Part shown: one piece after another, positions 15,292 to 22,668 of the stretch
Layout of the letters: every line of letters begins with the position of its first letter
Numbering within the stretch: the stretch's first letter is position 1
Assembly: GCA_027318585.1 (NCBI GenBank)
Contig: DAHVOW010000021.1
Location: 1-28,309, forward strand
Origin: Methanobacteriaceae archaeon
GTDB taxonomy: Archaea > Methanobacteriota > Methanobacteria > Methanobacteriales > Methanobacteriaceae
Length of the DNA: 28,309 nucleotides
Direction: 5' to 3'
Notes under the pieces: generated by a model
The model's database searches: none
Told to the model about the DNA's origin: nothing
What the model saw: only the letters and a program-made list of their open reading frames with translations
Program-made: the position numbers and the translations under genes

Positions 15292-15759
15292 CTAATTTAT
15301 ACTTTGAAATTTCTTGGCTTCCCTGGTTGTTAAGACCAGCTCCCTTATCTCGAGTGGTAACTCTTCATCCTGCAATTTCCGCTCGGCAGCCACTGATTTA
15401 CCGGCACTTTTAACTGCCTTCAAAGCGTACCAGGCTGCTCCCAGGGAATGGTCGGCCATGTGGGCCGTGGCCACCGCATGCCCCACCGAACGGGCCACAT
15501 AAATTCCAGTCTGATCCGATAATTCCCTGGCCACCTGGTGGCTAACCACGGAAGCTTTTCTAGCCTCACCCACCGAGGCTCCACCTTCAACCCACCTATG
15601 CGCCACTTTCAGGGCATTGGTCAGTCGATCATCGATCTCATCCCCTAAAAGAGGCAGCACGTGCCCGGCACACCGGGCGGCCCATACTGTCAACTGGTAG
15701 TGCTCCTCTTTTTTCAGGGGCCCGCCCCGGTGCTGGGCGATAAATCTTTTGTCTCTCAT
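15292..15759 (-). CDS. Imm5-type putative immunity protein
   Basis: A 155-residue helical protein matching the Imm5 family. Seen are RFIAQHRGGPLKKEEHYQL near the N-terminus, VWAARCAGHVLPLL, then AHRWVEGGASVGEARKAS, and the Ala/His-rich helix VGHAVATAHMADHSLGAAWY. In bacterial polymorphic toxin systems this family is predicted to neutralise secreted toxins delivered by contact. No toxin gene, repeat cassette or secretion gene is nearby, so here it is orphan, perhaps acquired to protect against neighbours or used for another purpose. Four to five His/Cys in conserved helices suggest a metal site. The ribosome site is weak. The A/T-rich region 15760-15931 shows no gene. Confidence 0.7.
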   Translation of the reverse strand: MRDKRFIAQHRGGPLKKEEHYQLTVWAARCAGHVLPLLGDEIDDRLTNALKVAHRWVEGGASVGEARKASVVSHQVARELSDQTGIYVARSVGHAVATAHMADHSLGAAWYALKAVKSAGKSVAAERKLQDEELPLEIRELVLTTREAKKFQSIN

Positions 15760-15931
15760 TTAGTCTGGGCCATCCACTTCTATGTCCAATTTAATCCCCA
15801 TTTAATTTATTCCGGAGTAAAAAAGGACTGCATTGATATCGTGGATCTAGTTCATTCCCTCTCGAATAAACTGAAGCTGAACGCAAAATCTCTATCTTTC
15901 TAGTTACCCCTAAGTGACTAGGGTGCTTGAT

Positions 15932-16513
15932 TTATGTAATATCCACTTTAAACTGTGATTTCTCTATTTTAGGGAGTGTAATAGTCAAAATAGAGTCTTC
16001 GAATTTGGCAGATGCTTCTTTGACCTTAACTTTAGCCGGTAGTTTGATGATTCTTCTGGTTTCACCGAAGCTTCGTTCCCGGAGAATGTAGTCCACCTCT
16101 TCCTCACCATATTCTTCCTTGAACTGGGCTGTGATTTCCACACTATCCTCGGTTATGGTGACGTCGATATCACCTTTCTTGATACCGGGAAGGTCTGATT
16201 TCACAATTATCTCCGCCTCGGTTTCGATAACATCGGCCAGTGGTTTCTCGGAAGTAGTGTAATCTGCCCAGGCTTTGCTGAAATCTTCCTGCCTACTCTT
16301 AAGACTACTTAAAAAATCATTGATGACTTTCTCAGCTTGCTTTCCCTTTCTTCGAGCAGCTTCTTCTGCTTCTTCTTCAGTTTGGGTAGCTGCTTCTTCA
16401 ATCTCCTCTGCTTTCTTTTCTGCTTCTTCCTTCTTTTCTAGAGTGGCCTTTTTAATCTCCACTGCCTTTTCTTTTGCTTCTTCTTTCGTTTCTTTAAGTT
16501 CTTTTTCCACCAT
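15932..16513 (-). CDS. hsp20: Hsp20-family small heat-shock protein with charged helical N-terminus
   Basis: A 193-residue chaperone-like protein. Residues about 90-190 are an alpha-crystallin domain: PLADVIETEAEIIVKSDLPG, DIDVTITEDSVEITA, RSFGETRRIIKLPAKV and ASAKFEDSILTITLPK. The C-terminus ends FKVDIT, where VDI could play the role of the usual I-x-I dimer-linking motif. The N-terminal ~60 residues are not the usual hydrophobic arm but a long, almost uncharged-core-free Lys/Glu helix (EAKEKAVEIKKATLEKK and AEKKAEEIEEAATQTEEEAE). That arrangement resembles LEA or apolipoprotein-like amphipathic helices and should form a coiled coil or bind membranes. GGTGATTTAA precedes ATG 16513. Transcribed alone; stress induction is likely but no operator is visible. 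Confidence 0.9.
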   Translation of the reverse strand: MVEKELKETKEEAKEKAVEIKKATLEKKEEAEKKAEEIEEAATQTEEEAEEAARRKGKQAEKVINDFLSSLKSRQEDFSKAWADYTTSEKPLADVIETEAEIIVKSDLPGIKKGDIDVTITEDSVEITAQFKEEYGEEEVDYILRERSFGETRRIIKLPAKVKVKEASAKFEDSILTITLPKIEKSQFKVDIT

Positions 16514-16642
16514 TTAAATCACCAGATGCAGATTTATAATTAAAACCCTATTCACAGTTTTATTATGATCTTCCACTAAAAAATAATGGTCGGACCTTCA
16601 CGGGCTTACAGAGTGTGATGTTGTCAGATAATTCGGGTTAAT

Positions 16643-16682
16643 TTTTTTAGGTCTAATTAGGCTTTTTTAGGTCTAGTTAGGC
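16643..16682. repeat. two tandem 20-bp repeats
   Basis: TTTTTTAGGTCTAATTAGGC (16643-16662) is followed directly by the same sequence with one change (A to G, 16663-16682). It overlaps the restored stop codon of the frameshifted gene at 16677-16679. On the minus strand it provides two A-rich, not T-rich, stretches, so a terminator role is for the plus strand only. Confidence 0.8.
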
Positions 16683-17125
16683 CCCGGGAATTTTCTTCCG
16701 GTAATTAAAAGCAGGGAGGTTAATCAGATACTTAATGTAGGATGGAGGTAGCTGATGCTCCACGGCACCATGATAATTGTTTCTTTATAAGATAGGTCTG
16801 GGAGAGCATTAGTAAGGTTATAGGAAATATAAGCATCGGCGGGGATATCTTCTGTGCTGGTTATGATTCTGAAGGTTTTTCTTTCATATCCACCTTCTAT
16901 TCGGTCTAAATTATTCATATATTTTGAATCAATCTTGTATATGACTCCCCACGTCACATCACACGGATGGTATGCAATATTCGCTTTTCCCGAACCATCC
17001 AGACTCCTCTTATTACATAGCATTTTATGATTCGGTAAAAAGCCCACAAATAAAAATTGAACTTTATTAATTCGTGAGGAAATAACTTTAAAGCTCATGT
17101 TAGAACCATAAGCAAAATAATTCAT
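16677..17125 (-). pseudogene. gamma-glutamylcyclotransferase-like gene broken by a one-base deletion
   Basis: GGCT/AIG2-family enzyme; relatives release 5-oxoproline from gamma-glutamyl amines. It starts at ATG 17125 with GGAGGAAT upstream, overlapping the stop of the symporter gene (ATGA). NYFAYGSNM is the substrate-loop motif; WGVIYKIDSKYMNNLD and IEGGY place the catalytic Glu in LDxxEG. As sequenced the frame ends at 16724 after a non-family tail (MVPWSISYLHPTLSI). In the frame two bases on, the DNA reads YHGAVEHQLPPSYIKYL, which is the conserved GGCT ending, running to TAA at 16677. One missing base near 16769-16773 (after ...YKETII) restores a normal-length protein. Sequencing error or true mutation cannot be told apart here. 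Confidence 0.85.
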
Positions 17126-17988
17126 GAAATTCCTCCACCATGGCTCCTTTTTTTGAGTTTTCCCATCACCACCGAAACCAGGATCATCAGGATCAAACTC
17201 AACAGGTAGACCACCACGATCATGGCCATGACGCTGTACTGGGCGCTGAAGTTAGCCACCGCCACTACCAACGCCGCGGAGCCATTGCGGATGGCCGTGC
17301 CCAGGCCCAGCACCATCTTCGTTTCCGGTGAAGGACCTCCCAGCAGGTATCCGGTAAGGTAGGATGCTAAGATGAAAATCACCGCAACAATTAAAGCCCC
17401 GGTTCCGAAAACCGCCAGGAAATCCTGGTAATTCAAAAACAGGTAGATCACCACCACCACTACGATGAAGAGGTTGGAGATCCTGGTGAATATGGGCTTC
17501 AGGGAATCCGCCAGCCCAGGGTACCGGGCCTTCAGAAACGTACCCGCCACCAGGGGTAATACGATCAACACTAAAAGGGAGGTGGCGATGGATAAATGGT
17601 TGATGTAAACTCCCGGCAGGAGGAAGGACAGCATCACCGGCAGGTAGATCAGGGTTACCAGGGACAGGATCAGCATCAATCCCACGGCAAAGGCCATATC
17701 TGCCCGGGTTACCTGGACCAGTTTCAACATGAAGGGTGACCCGGCCCCGGCGGCCATTAAAACCAGTCCAATGGCCAGGCCCTGTTCCAGGGGGATTATC
17801 TGGAGGATGAGGTAGGTTAGAAGGGGCACCACTAGGAAGTTAGCTGCCAGGGACTTTATGATAAGGGTCCTATCCTGTAATGGCTCCAGGAACTGTTTAG
17901 GAAGAAAGCTCACACCCATGGATAGCATGGTACTGAGGATATAAATTATAACACTTAAGTTAGCGATCTGCTGCAACAGGGCTTCCAT
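17122..17988 (-). CDS. bile acid:sodium symporter-family carrier
   Basis: A 288-residue polytopic membrane protein with about nine hydrophobic helices and no signal peptide. The BASS-family pattern is visible: two inverted halves, each with a broken helix rich in Gly, Ser and Asn. The first is LVLMAAGAGSPFMLKLVQVT, where sodium-site residues lie; the second is LGLGTAIRNGSAALVVAVAN. Relatives import bile acids, pantoate or other organic anions with sodium. The likely substrate cannot be told. GGGAGAATTTCT precedes ATG 17988. The gene overlaps the frameshifted GGCT gene by four bases, so the two were co-transcribed, suggesting amino-acid-derivative traffic. Confidence 0.85.
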   Translation of the reverse strand: MEALLQQIANLSVIIYILSTMLSMGVSFLPKQFLEPLQDRTLIIKSLAANFLVVPLLTYLILQIIPLEQGLAIGLVLMAAGAGSPFMLKLVQVTRADMAFAVGLMLILSLVTLIYLPVMLSFLLPGVYINHLSIATSLLVLIVLPLVAGTFLKARYPGLADSLKPIFTRISNLFIVVVVVIYLFLNYQDFLAVFGTGALIVAVIFILASYLTGYLLGGPSPETKMVLGLGTAIRNGSAALVVAVANFSAQYSVMAMIVVVYLLSLILMILVSVVMGKLKKRSHGGGIS

Positions 17989-18108
17989 AGAAATTCTCCC
18001 AACTAATCTTTAAGTTAACACCACTAAAACATTTCCCCTTATCTCTTCTATCAACTTTCTTCCTCTAGATTGGTAAAATTAATCACATGACACCGACAAA
18101 TAATAACC

Positions 18109-18783
18109 ATGAAAAACTCCCTGGAAATAGTCACCATCCAGTTGAAGATCATGGTTGGTATGGCCACGGTGAACTGTTACCTGTTAAATAGTGGCGAGAA
18201 CTACGTGCTCCTGGACACGGGGCACACCAGTAAAAGGAAAAAACTGGATGAAACAATCCAACAGGCCGGTTGTCAGCCTGGAGATCTGAAACTGATCCTC
18301 TTAACCCATGGTGATTCAGACCACACCGGCAACGCCTCCTTTTTACAGGATAAATACGGTGCCCCCATCACCATGCACCGGGATGACTCAGGCATGGTCA
18401 CCCAGGGGAACATGCTCTACAATCGGAGGGGAAACCTGCTCTTTAGGGTTATTAGCCCCTTCATGGGTTTGGGCAGGAAGTACCGATTCAAACCCGACTT
18501 TTACGTGGAGGATGGGGATGATCTTCTATCCTATGGGATAGACGCCCGGGTGGTGCACATCCCAGGCCACTCCACCGGATCCATCGGGGTTCTCTCCAGC
18601 AGAGGGGATCTGTTCTGTGGGGATCTGTTCACCAACACCAAGGAGCCATCCCTGGGGGCCATCATCGATGAGGAAGCTGCCGCCCAGGCCAGTGTGGATA
18701 AGTTAAAGGAAATGAGCATCAATCAAGTCTACCCCGGTCATGGCAACCCATTTTTGTGGGAATTATTAAAAGAAGAACTGTAA
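18109..18783 (+). CDS. MBL-fold metallo-hydrolase
   Basis: A 224-residue metallo-beta-lactamase-fold hydrolase. The first metal motif is THGDSDHTG (H67, D69, D71, H72), where position two of the usual HxHxDH is Asp instead of His. The remaining ligands are present: VHIPGHSTGS (His), FCGDLF (bridging Asp) and YPGHGNPF (His). DTGHTSKRKKLDE also matches the fold. Relatives hydrolyse thioesters, lactones or phosphodiesters; the substrate is unknown. There is no clear ribosome site before ATG 18109, so translation may be leaderless. It is the first of a plus-strand set of stand-alone genes. Confidence 0.9.
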   Translation: MKNSLEIVTIQLKIMVGMATVNCYLLNSGENYVLLDTGHTSKRKKLDETIQQAGCQPGDLKLILLTHGDSDHTGNASFLQDKYGAPITMHRDDSGMVTQGNMLYNRRGNLLFRVISPFMGLGRKYRFKPDFYVEDGDDLLSYGIDARVVHIPGHSTGSIGVLSSRGDLFCGDLFTNTKEPSLGAIIDEEAAAQASVDKLKEMSINQVYPGHGNPFLWELLKEEL

Positions 18784-18843
18784 AATATTTTTCTTATATG
18801 AAAAATAGTAAGCAAAAAATAATGCATGAGGAAGGTGATGGGA

Positions 18844-19356
18844 ATGGCTGAAATTGCTATTATTTTAGATGACTGGTTTGAAGACGTAGAGTACACCGCA
18901 CCAGCCACGGCCTTTAAGGAGGCTGGACATAATCTGACTCTGATCGGGTTGGAAGAAGGTAGGGTGGTGAAGGGAAAACGTCAAGAAGCAGAAGCCATCA
19001 TCCAGAGGTCACTGGAAGAGGTGTCGGTAGATGAATTTGATGCACTGCTTATCCCCGGGGGTTATTCGCCGGACCGTTTAAGGGCTCATAACCGTGCGGT
19101 GGAATTTGTCCGGGATTTCACAGAAAGTGGTAAGCCGGTTTTTTCGATATGCCATGCCCCGCAGCTTTTAATCACCGCCGATGTAATAAAAAAACGTCAA
19201 ATCACCGGATATAAATCTATAATCCAGGATATAAAGAATGCTGGGGCTCTTTTTGTGGATGCGGAAGTGGTGGTGGATGGGAACCTGGTCTCTAGCCGTA
19301 ACCCCGGTGATTTACCGGCATTTATCAGGGCATCACTTAAAAAATTAAATGAATAA
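18844..19356 (+). CDS. DJ-1/PfpI-family protein
   Basis: A 170-residue protein from ATG 18844, preferred over ATG 18826 because GAAGGTGAT lies just upstream. The Rossmann-like fold is clear: AEIAIILDDWFEDVEY, DALLIPGGYSPDRLR and the nucleophile elbow FSICHAPQLLI with Cys103 followed by His104. The nearby FEDVE supplies the Glu that activates the Cys. This matches PfpI/YhbO proteins, which act as deglycases, chaperones or peptidases against damaged proteins. Stand-alone gene. Confidence 0.9.
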   Translation: MAEIAIILDDWFEDVEYTAPATAFKEAGHNLTLIGLEEGRVVKGKRQEAEAIIQRSLEEVSVDEFDALLIPGGYSPDRLRAHNRAVEFVRDFTESGKPVFSICHAPQLLITADVIKKRQITGYKSIIQDIKNAGALFVDAEVVVDGNLVSSRNPGDLPAFIRASLKKLNE

Positions 19357-19414
19357 TGATCGGGAATTCGAATTGGACCCGGATGGATACATCTTGTAAG
19401 GGAGCCCTAGGAAA

Positions 19415-20014
19415 ATGAATAAACAACGCTTCTATGCTTATTGCGGCATAATGGCCCCTATAATCTTTACTCTACTAGTCCTAATCGCTAGTATCCTAAG
19501 GCCTGGTTACAGTCAGACCCAGAACTTCGTCAGTGACCTGGGAGTGGGGCCCTACTCATTTATACAGAACCTGAACTTTATTTTATTCGGCTTATTATCC
19601 CTGGGCCTGGCTCTGGGACTCAGAGGTGGATTACCCGCCCCTCGGAAGAAATCTACTAAAGCCGGAGTTTATCTGGTGCTGCTCTTCGGTCTCTTGGTGA
19701 TGCTGGCTGGAGTATTCCCTGAAGATTACCTATCCCAGATCCCCCATAACCTGTTCAGTGCCTTGGCATTTTTATCCATCATCGCTGCCCAATTTCTGGT
19801 CTGGAAGGGGTTAAAAAATGGAGATACTGCTCGGTGGGGCTGGTATCGGACCTATTGCCTGGTGAGTGGAATTTTATCCATCCTCCTACTGTTAGCCTTA
19901 AGGGTGGCTGTATCCACTGACAGCGACTACCAGGGAGCGGTGCAGAGACTGTTTTTGGCGGTGCCCTGGATCTGGATCGGGGCCAGTGGAGTGCAACTAT
20001 ACCCTCAAAAGTAG
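19415..20014 (+). CDS. DUF998-family membrane protein
   Basis: A 199-residue protein with six hydrophobic helices. The diagnostic stretch RPGYSQTQNFVSDLGVGPYS is followed by IQNLNFILFGLLSLGLALGL; later helices are GVYLVLLFGLLVMLAGVFP, NLFSALAFLSIIAAQFLV, YCLVSGILSILLLLALRVAV and FLAVPWIWIGASGVQL. This is the DUF998 pattern, function unknown. AGGAAA lies next to the ATG. Stand-alone between the PfpI gene and the His-rich gene. Confidence 0.85.
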   Translation: MNKQRFYAYCGIMAPIIFTLLVLIASILRPGYSQTQNFVSDLGVGPYSFIQNLNFILFGLLSLGLALGLRGGLPAPRKKSTKAGVYLVLLFGLLVMLAGVFPEDYLSQIPHNLFSALAFLSIIAAQFLVWKGLKNGDTARWGWYRTYCLVSGILSILLLLALRVAVSTDSDYQGAVQRLFLAVPWIWIGASGVQLYPQK

Positions 20015-20079
20015 TAGGTGGAATAAAATTCGATAATTAGAAATATTCTGCGGAACTTATTATATTTGAGGTGAAAAAA

Positions 20080-20307
20080 ATGTGTGAAGATAAAAATGAC
20101 TGCGACTGCAAACACCGCCATCATCGCCGGTACCATCATCATGGCCGTGGCTTTTCATCCATAGTCAAACGTACATCAGAAACCGTGGAAATACCCGCCG
20201 AACTTCTGGAAGTGGCTGAGATAAAAGAGGGAGATTTCCTGAAGATCCGGGTGCACAAGGTGACTAAACCCAGTGAATGGAAAAAACACAAACACCATAA
20301 GGATTAA
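20080..20307 (+). CDS. His-rich small protein with AbrB-like segment
   Basis: A 75-residue protein from ATG 20080, chosen because GAGGTG lies six bases upstream; a GTG at 20071 is part of that site. The N-terminus is Cys/His-rich (MCEDKNDCDCKHRHHRRYHHH), clearly able to bind nickel, zinc or cobalt. After it comes VKRTSETVEIPAELLEVAEI and KEGDFLKIRVHKV, which resemble the strand-helix-strand of AbrB/SpoVT swapped-hairpin DNA-binding proteins, followed by another Lys/His tail (WKKHKHHKD). A metal-responsive DNA-binding protein or a metal store is plausible; neither is proven. A T-rich terminator follows. Confidence 0.7.
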   Translation: MCEDKNDCDCKHRHHRRYHHHGRGFSSIVKRTSETVEIPAELLEVAEIKEGDFLKIRVHKVTKPSEWKKHKHHKD

Positions 20308-20345
20308 AATCCTTTTTTAAATATTTTTTTCTCATATTTTTTATT
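20308..20345 (+). terminator. T-tract terminator after the His-rich gene
   Basis: Several runs of six to seven T directly after the stop (CCTTTTTTTAAATATTTTTTT and TTTTTTATTTTC). Confidence 0.6.
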
Positions 20346-20348
20346 TTC

Positions 20349-20420
20349 AAATCCCTAATAGATTTATTTAGTCCTAAAAATCCCTTTAAAAATCCCCAAT
20401 AGATTTTTTAGTCCTAAAAA
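20349..20420. repeat. pair of near-identical 31-32-bp direct repeats, 41-bp period
   Basis: Copy one (20349-20380) and copy two (20390-20420) share AAATCCC, AATAGATTT, TTTAGTCCTAAAAA. They differ by one base change and a one-T length difference. They lie between a terminator and the C7-loop hairpin. They could be degraded mobile or terminator repeats. Confidence 0.75.
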
Positions 20421-20425
20421 AATAG

Positions 20426-20466
20426 GGTTCGGCAAGACAAGCCCCCCCAGCCTTATCTTCCGAACC
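20426..20466 (-). terminator. long hairpin with C7/G7 loop
   Basis: GGTTCGG (20426-20432) pairs with CCGAACC (20460-20466). After one bulged C, AAGA pairs with TCTT, then AAG with CTT across one mismatch, giving 14 pairs. The ten-base loop is CCCCCCCAGC on the plus strand. On the minus strand the stem is followed by CTA and seven T, so it is probably the terminator of the 20510-20656 gene, about 43 bases past its stop. A plus-strand RNA with an exposed C7 loop is the alternative. Confidence 0.55.
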
Positions 20467-20509
20467 ACGGTATTTCAAATAAAAATTAATGGAAGACATA
20501 TAATGGAAC

Positions 20510-20656
20510 TCATCCAAATCTTTTTTTAAGTTCCATTATTATGGCCTGCAATTCTTCCCGGCTAAGGTTGCATAGATCCTCTTCTAATTCATCCCACAAC
20601 ATTCCCTTGAAGTTGGCCACAAAGTCTTCAACATCTTTCTGGTCCATAGATTCCAT
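20510..20656 (-). CDS. 48-residue acidic small protein
   Basis: Complete frame from ATG 20656 (or the in-frame ATG 20647, giving 45 residues) to TGA 20510. The peptide reads MESMDQKDVEDFVANFKG at the start, then MLWDELEEDLCNLSREEL, and ends with a basic MELKKRFG. It is a helix-rich acidic protein with one Cys. A run of seven G (minus strand, 20665-20659) lies two bases before the first ATG and eleven before the second; the second has the more normal ribosome-site distance. A TATA-like stretch lies upstream around 20710-20730. A hairpin/T7 terminator lies downstream. Family unknown. Confidence 0.6.
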   Translation of the reverse strand: MESMDQKDVEDFVANFKGMLWDELEEDLCNLSREELQAIIMELKKRFG

Positions 20657-20874
20657 TTCCCCCCCAATTGGTAAACAGCCTATTTCTCCCTATTACATCT
20701 TAGTACAAACTGATAAATAAATTATTTGCCGAAAGGATTAAATAGCCCTCATCCCACCTGTTTTTAATAAAATTGTTAATTTAAGTATTAAATCAACTCT
20801 TAAACCAGATAATTTTTCTCTAATTATCCGTCGCAAAACAAAAACATTAGAGTAATGAACAACAACTTAAATTA

Positions 20875-21624
20875 ATGGCCAGTTATAAGGTTCGGTCCTT
20901 CCAGGACTGCCAATATTTCATCAAAACCCAGGCCTTTTTGAAACTCTACCCGGTGCTGGAGAGTTTGAAAAAAACCCGGGGAAGATTTATACATGTTATT
21001 GGTGCTCCTGGAACCGGCAAATCAGCCAACATTTACAGCACCCTGGCCCTCTTAAATTTAAATGATTATGAGGCCTTCCTATTTCTGGATAGTGTCAAAC
21101 TCAACTCCAATGAGGTATGGGAGCAGTTCTGGACCACCCTCATGGAGGATCTGGGAGCTAAAACCCAGGATGAGATCTACCAGCAGGCCGCTCAGTACGA
21201 TGTGATTCTTTTCGCCGATATCTTCATGGACCCGGAGTACGTGCATGAAGGTAAAGTGGGCCTGGGTTTGTGGACCGAAGAACACGGCCCTAAAACCGTT
21301 ACCTTCTATCTGCGGGTGCTGGGGGAGTATCTTAAGCACCGCCAGGATTTGAAGAACATTAACATCGTCACCCAGACCGCCTGGATTTTGAAGTACCGGG
21401 GGGTGAAGTACGACCTCTTAACCGACTTCTACCTGCTCTCCTGGATACTGGTCTTTTTACTGGAGCGCTTCTTTGAGGTGGTGCGGATCTCCTACACCGA
21501 GGAGGAAGTGATCCAGATCATCAGAAACTACGACCCCCACTGTGGTGAGGAAGAGATCATGAATTTAATAAAAAAATATGGATGCCGGCCCCGCTTCATA
21601 CTGGAAGCCCTGGAAAAAAGTTAG
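20875..21624 (+). CDS. P-loop ATPase of unknown role
   Basis: A 249-residue soluble ATPase. Walker A is GAPGTGKS (43-50) after the strand FIHVI. Walker B is VILFADIF (D115). Upstream of Walker A is a helical lead (FLKLYPVLESLKKTRGR). Downstream come LGEYLKHRQDLKNINIVTQT, resembling an AAA+/ORC-like sensor strand, and a C-terminal winged-helix-like end (YTEEEVIQIIRNYDPHCGEEE, then KKYGCRPRFILEALEKS). This resembles archaeal ATPases such as ORC/Cdc6-like or MoxR-like helpers, but no assignment is safe. No ribosome site precedes ATG 20875; leaderless. It converges with the minus-strand operon 21628-23230. Confidence 0.75.
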   Translation: MASYKVRSFQDCQYFIKTQAFLKLYPVLESLKKTRGRFIHVIGAPGTGKSANIYSTLALLNLNDYEAFLFLDSVKLNSNEVWEQFWTTLMEDLGAKTQDEIYQQAAQYDVILFADIFMDPEYVHEGKVGLGLWTEEHGPKTVTFYLRVLGEYLKHRQDLKNINIVTQTAWILKYRGVKYDLLTDFYLLSWILVFLLERFFEVVRISYTEEEVIQIIRNYDPHCGEEEIMNLIKKYGCRPRFILEALEKS

Positions 21625-21627
21625 CAA

Positions 21628-21900
21628 CTATTTTTTGTATTTACGGTCAAAGTTACGCCAGGACTTGGCTATATAGGGCTCGCATTTATCCAGTTCGGTT
21701 AAAAGACAGCCCCGTATGGTCTGGGTGTCCACCTCATTCTTCTGGTCCAGCTTCCGGTTGATGTTGTTGAAGACCTCATCCAGGATGTTCTGTTTCTCCT
21801 CCACACTGTAACCAGCATCTATGGTGGCTTTCTGCAGTGCTCCCTTAATCTTCTGGGCCTTGAAGGCCTCAGCTTGTCCCTTCTTCTTTACCACTTTCAT
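21628..21900 (-). CDS. stand-alone ATP-cone-like protein
   Basis: A 90-residue protein from ATG 21900 with AAGGTGTT upstream; a longer frame to 21921 lacks a ribosome site. VVKKKGQAEAFKAQKIKGAL, TIDAGYSVEEKQNILDEV and LLTELDKCEPYIAKSWRNF match the ATP-cone fold that usually regulates ribonucleotide reductase or sits in NrdR. Here there is nothing else attached, so it may sense ATP/dATP or be a subunit for another enzyme. It overlaps the upstream membrane gene by 32 bases and is the last gene of the operon. Confidence 0.75.
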   Translation of the reverse strand: MKVVKKKGQAEAFKAQKIKGALQKATIDAGYSVEEKQNILDEVFNNINRKLDQKNEVDTQTIRGCLLTELDKCEPYIAKSWRNFDRKYKK

Positions 21901-22654
21901 AAATAACACCTTGATCCTCATAGATGGCCAGATAGGCCAGGGCCACGGAACGGGCCACCAGTATAACCAGGTAGGGCTGGATCAGTATCCATCCTATGAA
22001 ACTTCCCAGGAGGGGGATGATGCTGATGAAAACCGAAAGTACCATAGCCACCATGACCAGTACCAGCATCAGCAAGTACCATAAGAGATAGTCACTCCAG
22101 CCAATGGAGGATATCATCTCCTGGATGACACCGAACCGCAGGGCCTCCTTTATGCTCCCGGTGGCTGCTAAATGGGCGGTGGCCATGGCCAGAAACAGTC
22201 CAAACAGTAACATGATGAGTAACCCCAGGATGCCTGAAAGCATAATGGCCACCAGTATGAGCTGTACTGGTGCGGAGTAGATGAGCCAGGCACACAGTAC
22301 CATAATCACCAGAGGGATCAGCAGGTACACCATCTGCACCACCAAGAGTTTAAGCCCCTTTAATAACAGTTCCCCCCGGTTAGAAAAATCAAGAACTTCA
22401 TCTTCACCAGTCAGGGTGTGCTCCATAACCCGTATATAGTACCCAGCCACGAAGAGGCCGGATATAAAAAGGAGGATGATTCCAATGATCACACCTATAC
22501 CCAGGGCCACCTCACTACCGGTGTAGGCCAGGGCCAGGAGGATGACCAGGGATATAATCATGGCCCCCAGGGGAACTGCTCCCAGGATCAGCACCCTTTC
22601 CAGGGCCTGGTAGGGATACTTCAGGGCATCATTTACGACAGCATCAATATCCAT
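21869..22654 (-). CDS. DUF4013-family integral membrane protein
   Basis: A 261-residue membrane protein of about six helices. The diagnostic segment is FVAGYYIRVMEHTLTGEDE, followed by LDFSNRGELLLKGLKLLVV, then YLLIPLVIMVLCAWLIYS. Later helices are IMLSGILGLLIMLLFGLFL, YLLWYLLMLVLVMVAMVL and FIGWILIQPYLVILVARSV. This fits DUF4013, a common archaeal membrane family without known function. GGAGTTGG lies before ATG 22654. Overlaps the ATP-cone gene; the pairing is the interest of this operon. Confidence 0.85.
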   Translation of the reverse strand: MDIDAVVNDALKYPYQALERVLILGAVPLGAMIISLVILLALAYTGSEVALGIGVIIGIILLFISGLFVAGYYIRVMEHTLTGEDEVLDFSNRGELLLKGLKLLVVQMVYLLIPLVIMVLCAWLIYSAPVQLILVAIMLSGILGLLIMLLFGLFLAMATAHLAATGSIKEALRFGVIQEMISSIGWSDYLLWYLLMLVLVMVAMVLSVFISIIPLLGSFIGWILIQPYLVILVARSVALAYLAIYEDQGVIYESGKEEGTS

Positions 22655-22668
22655 TTAACAACCAACTC

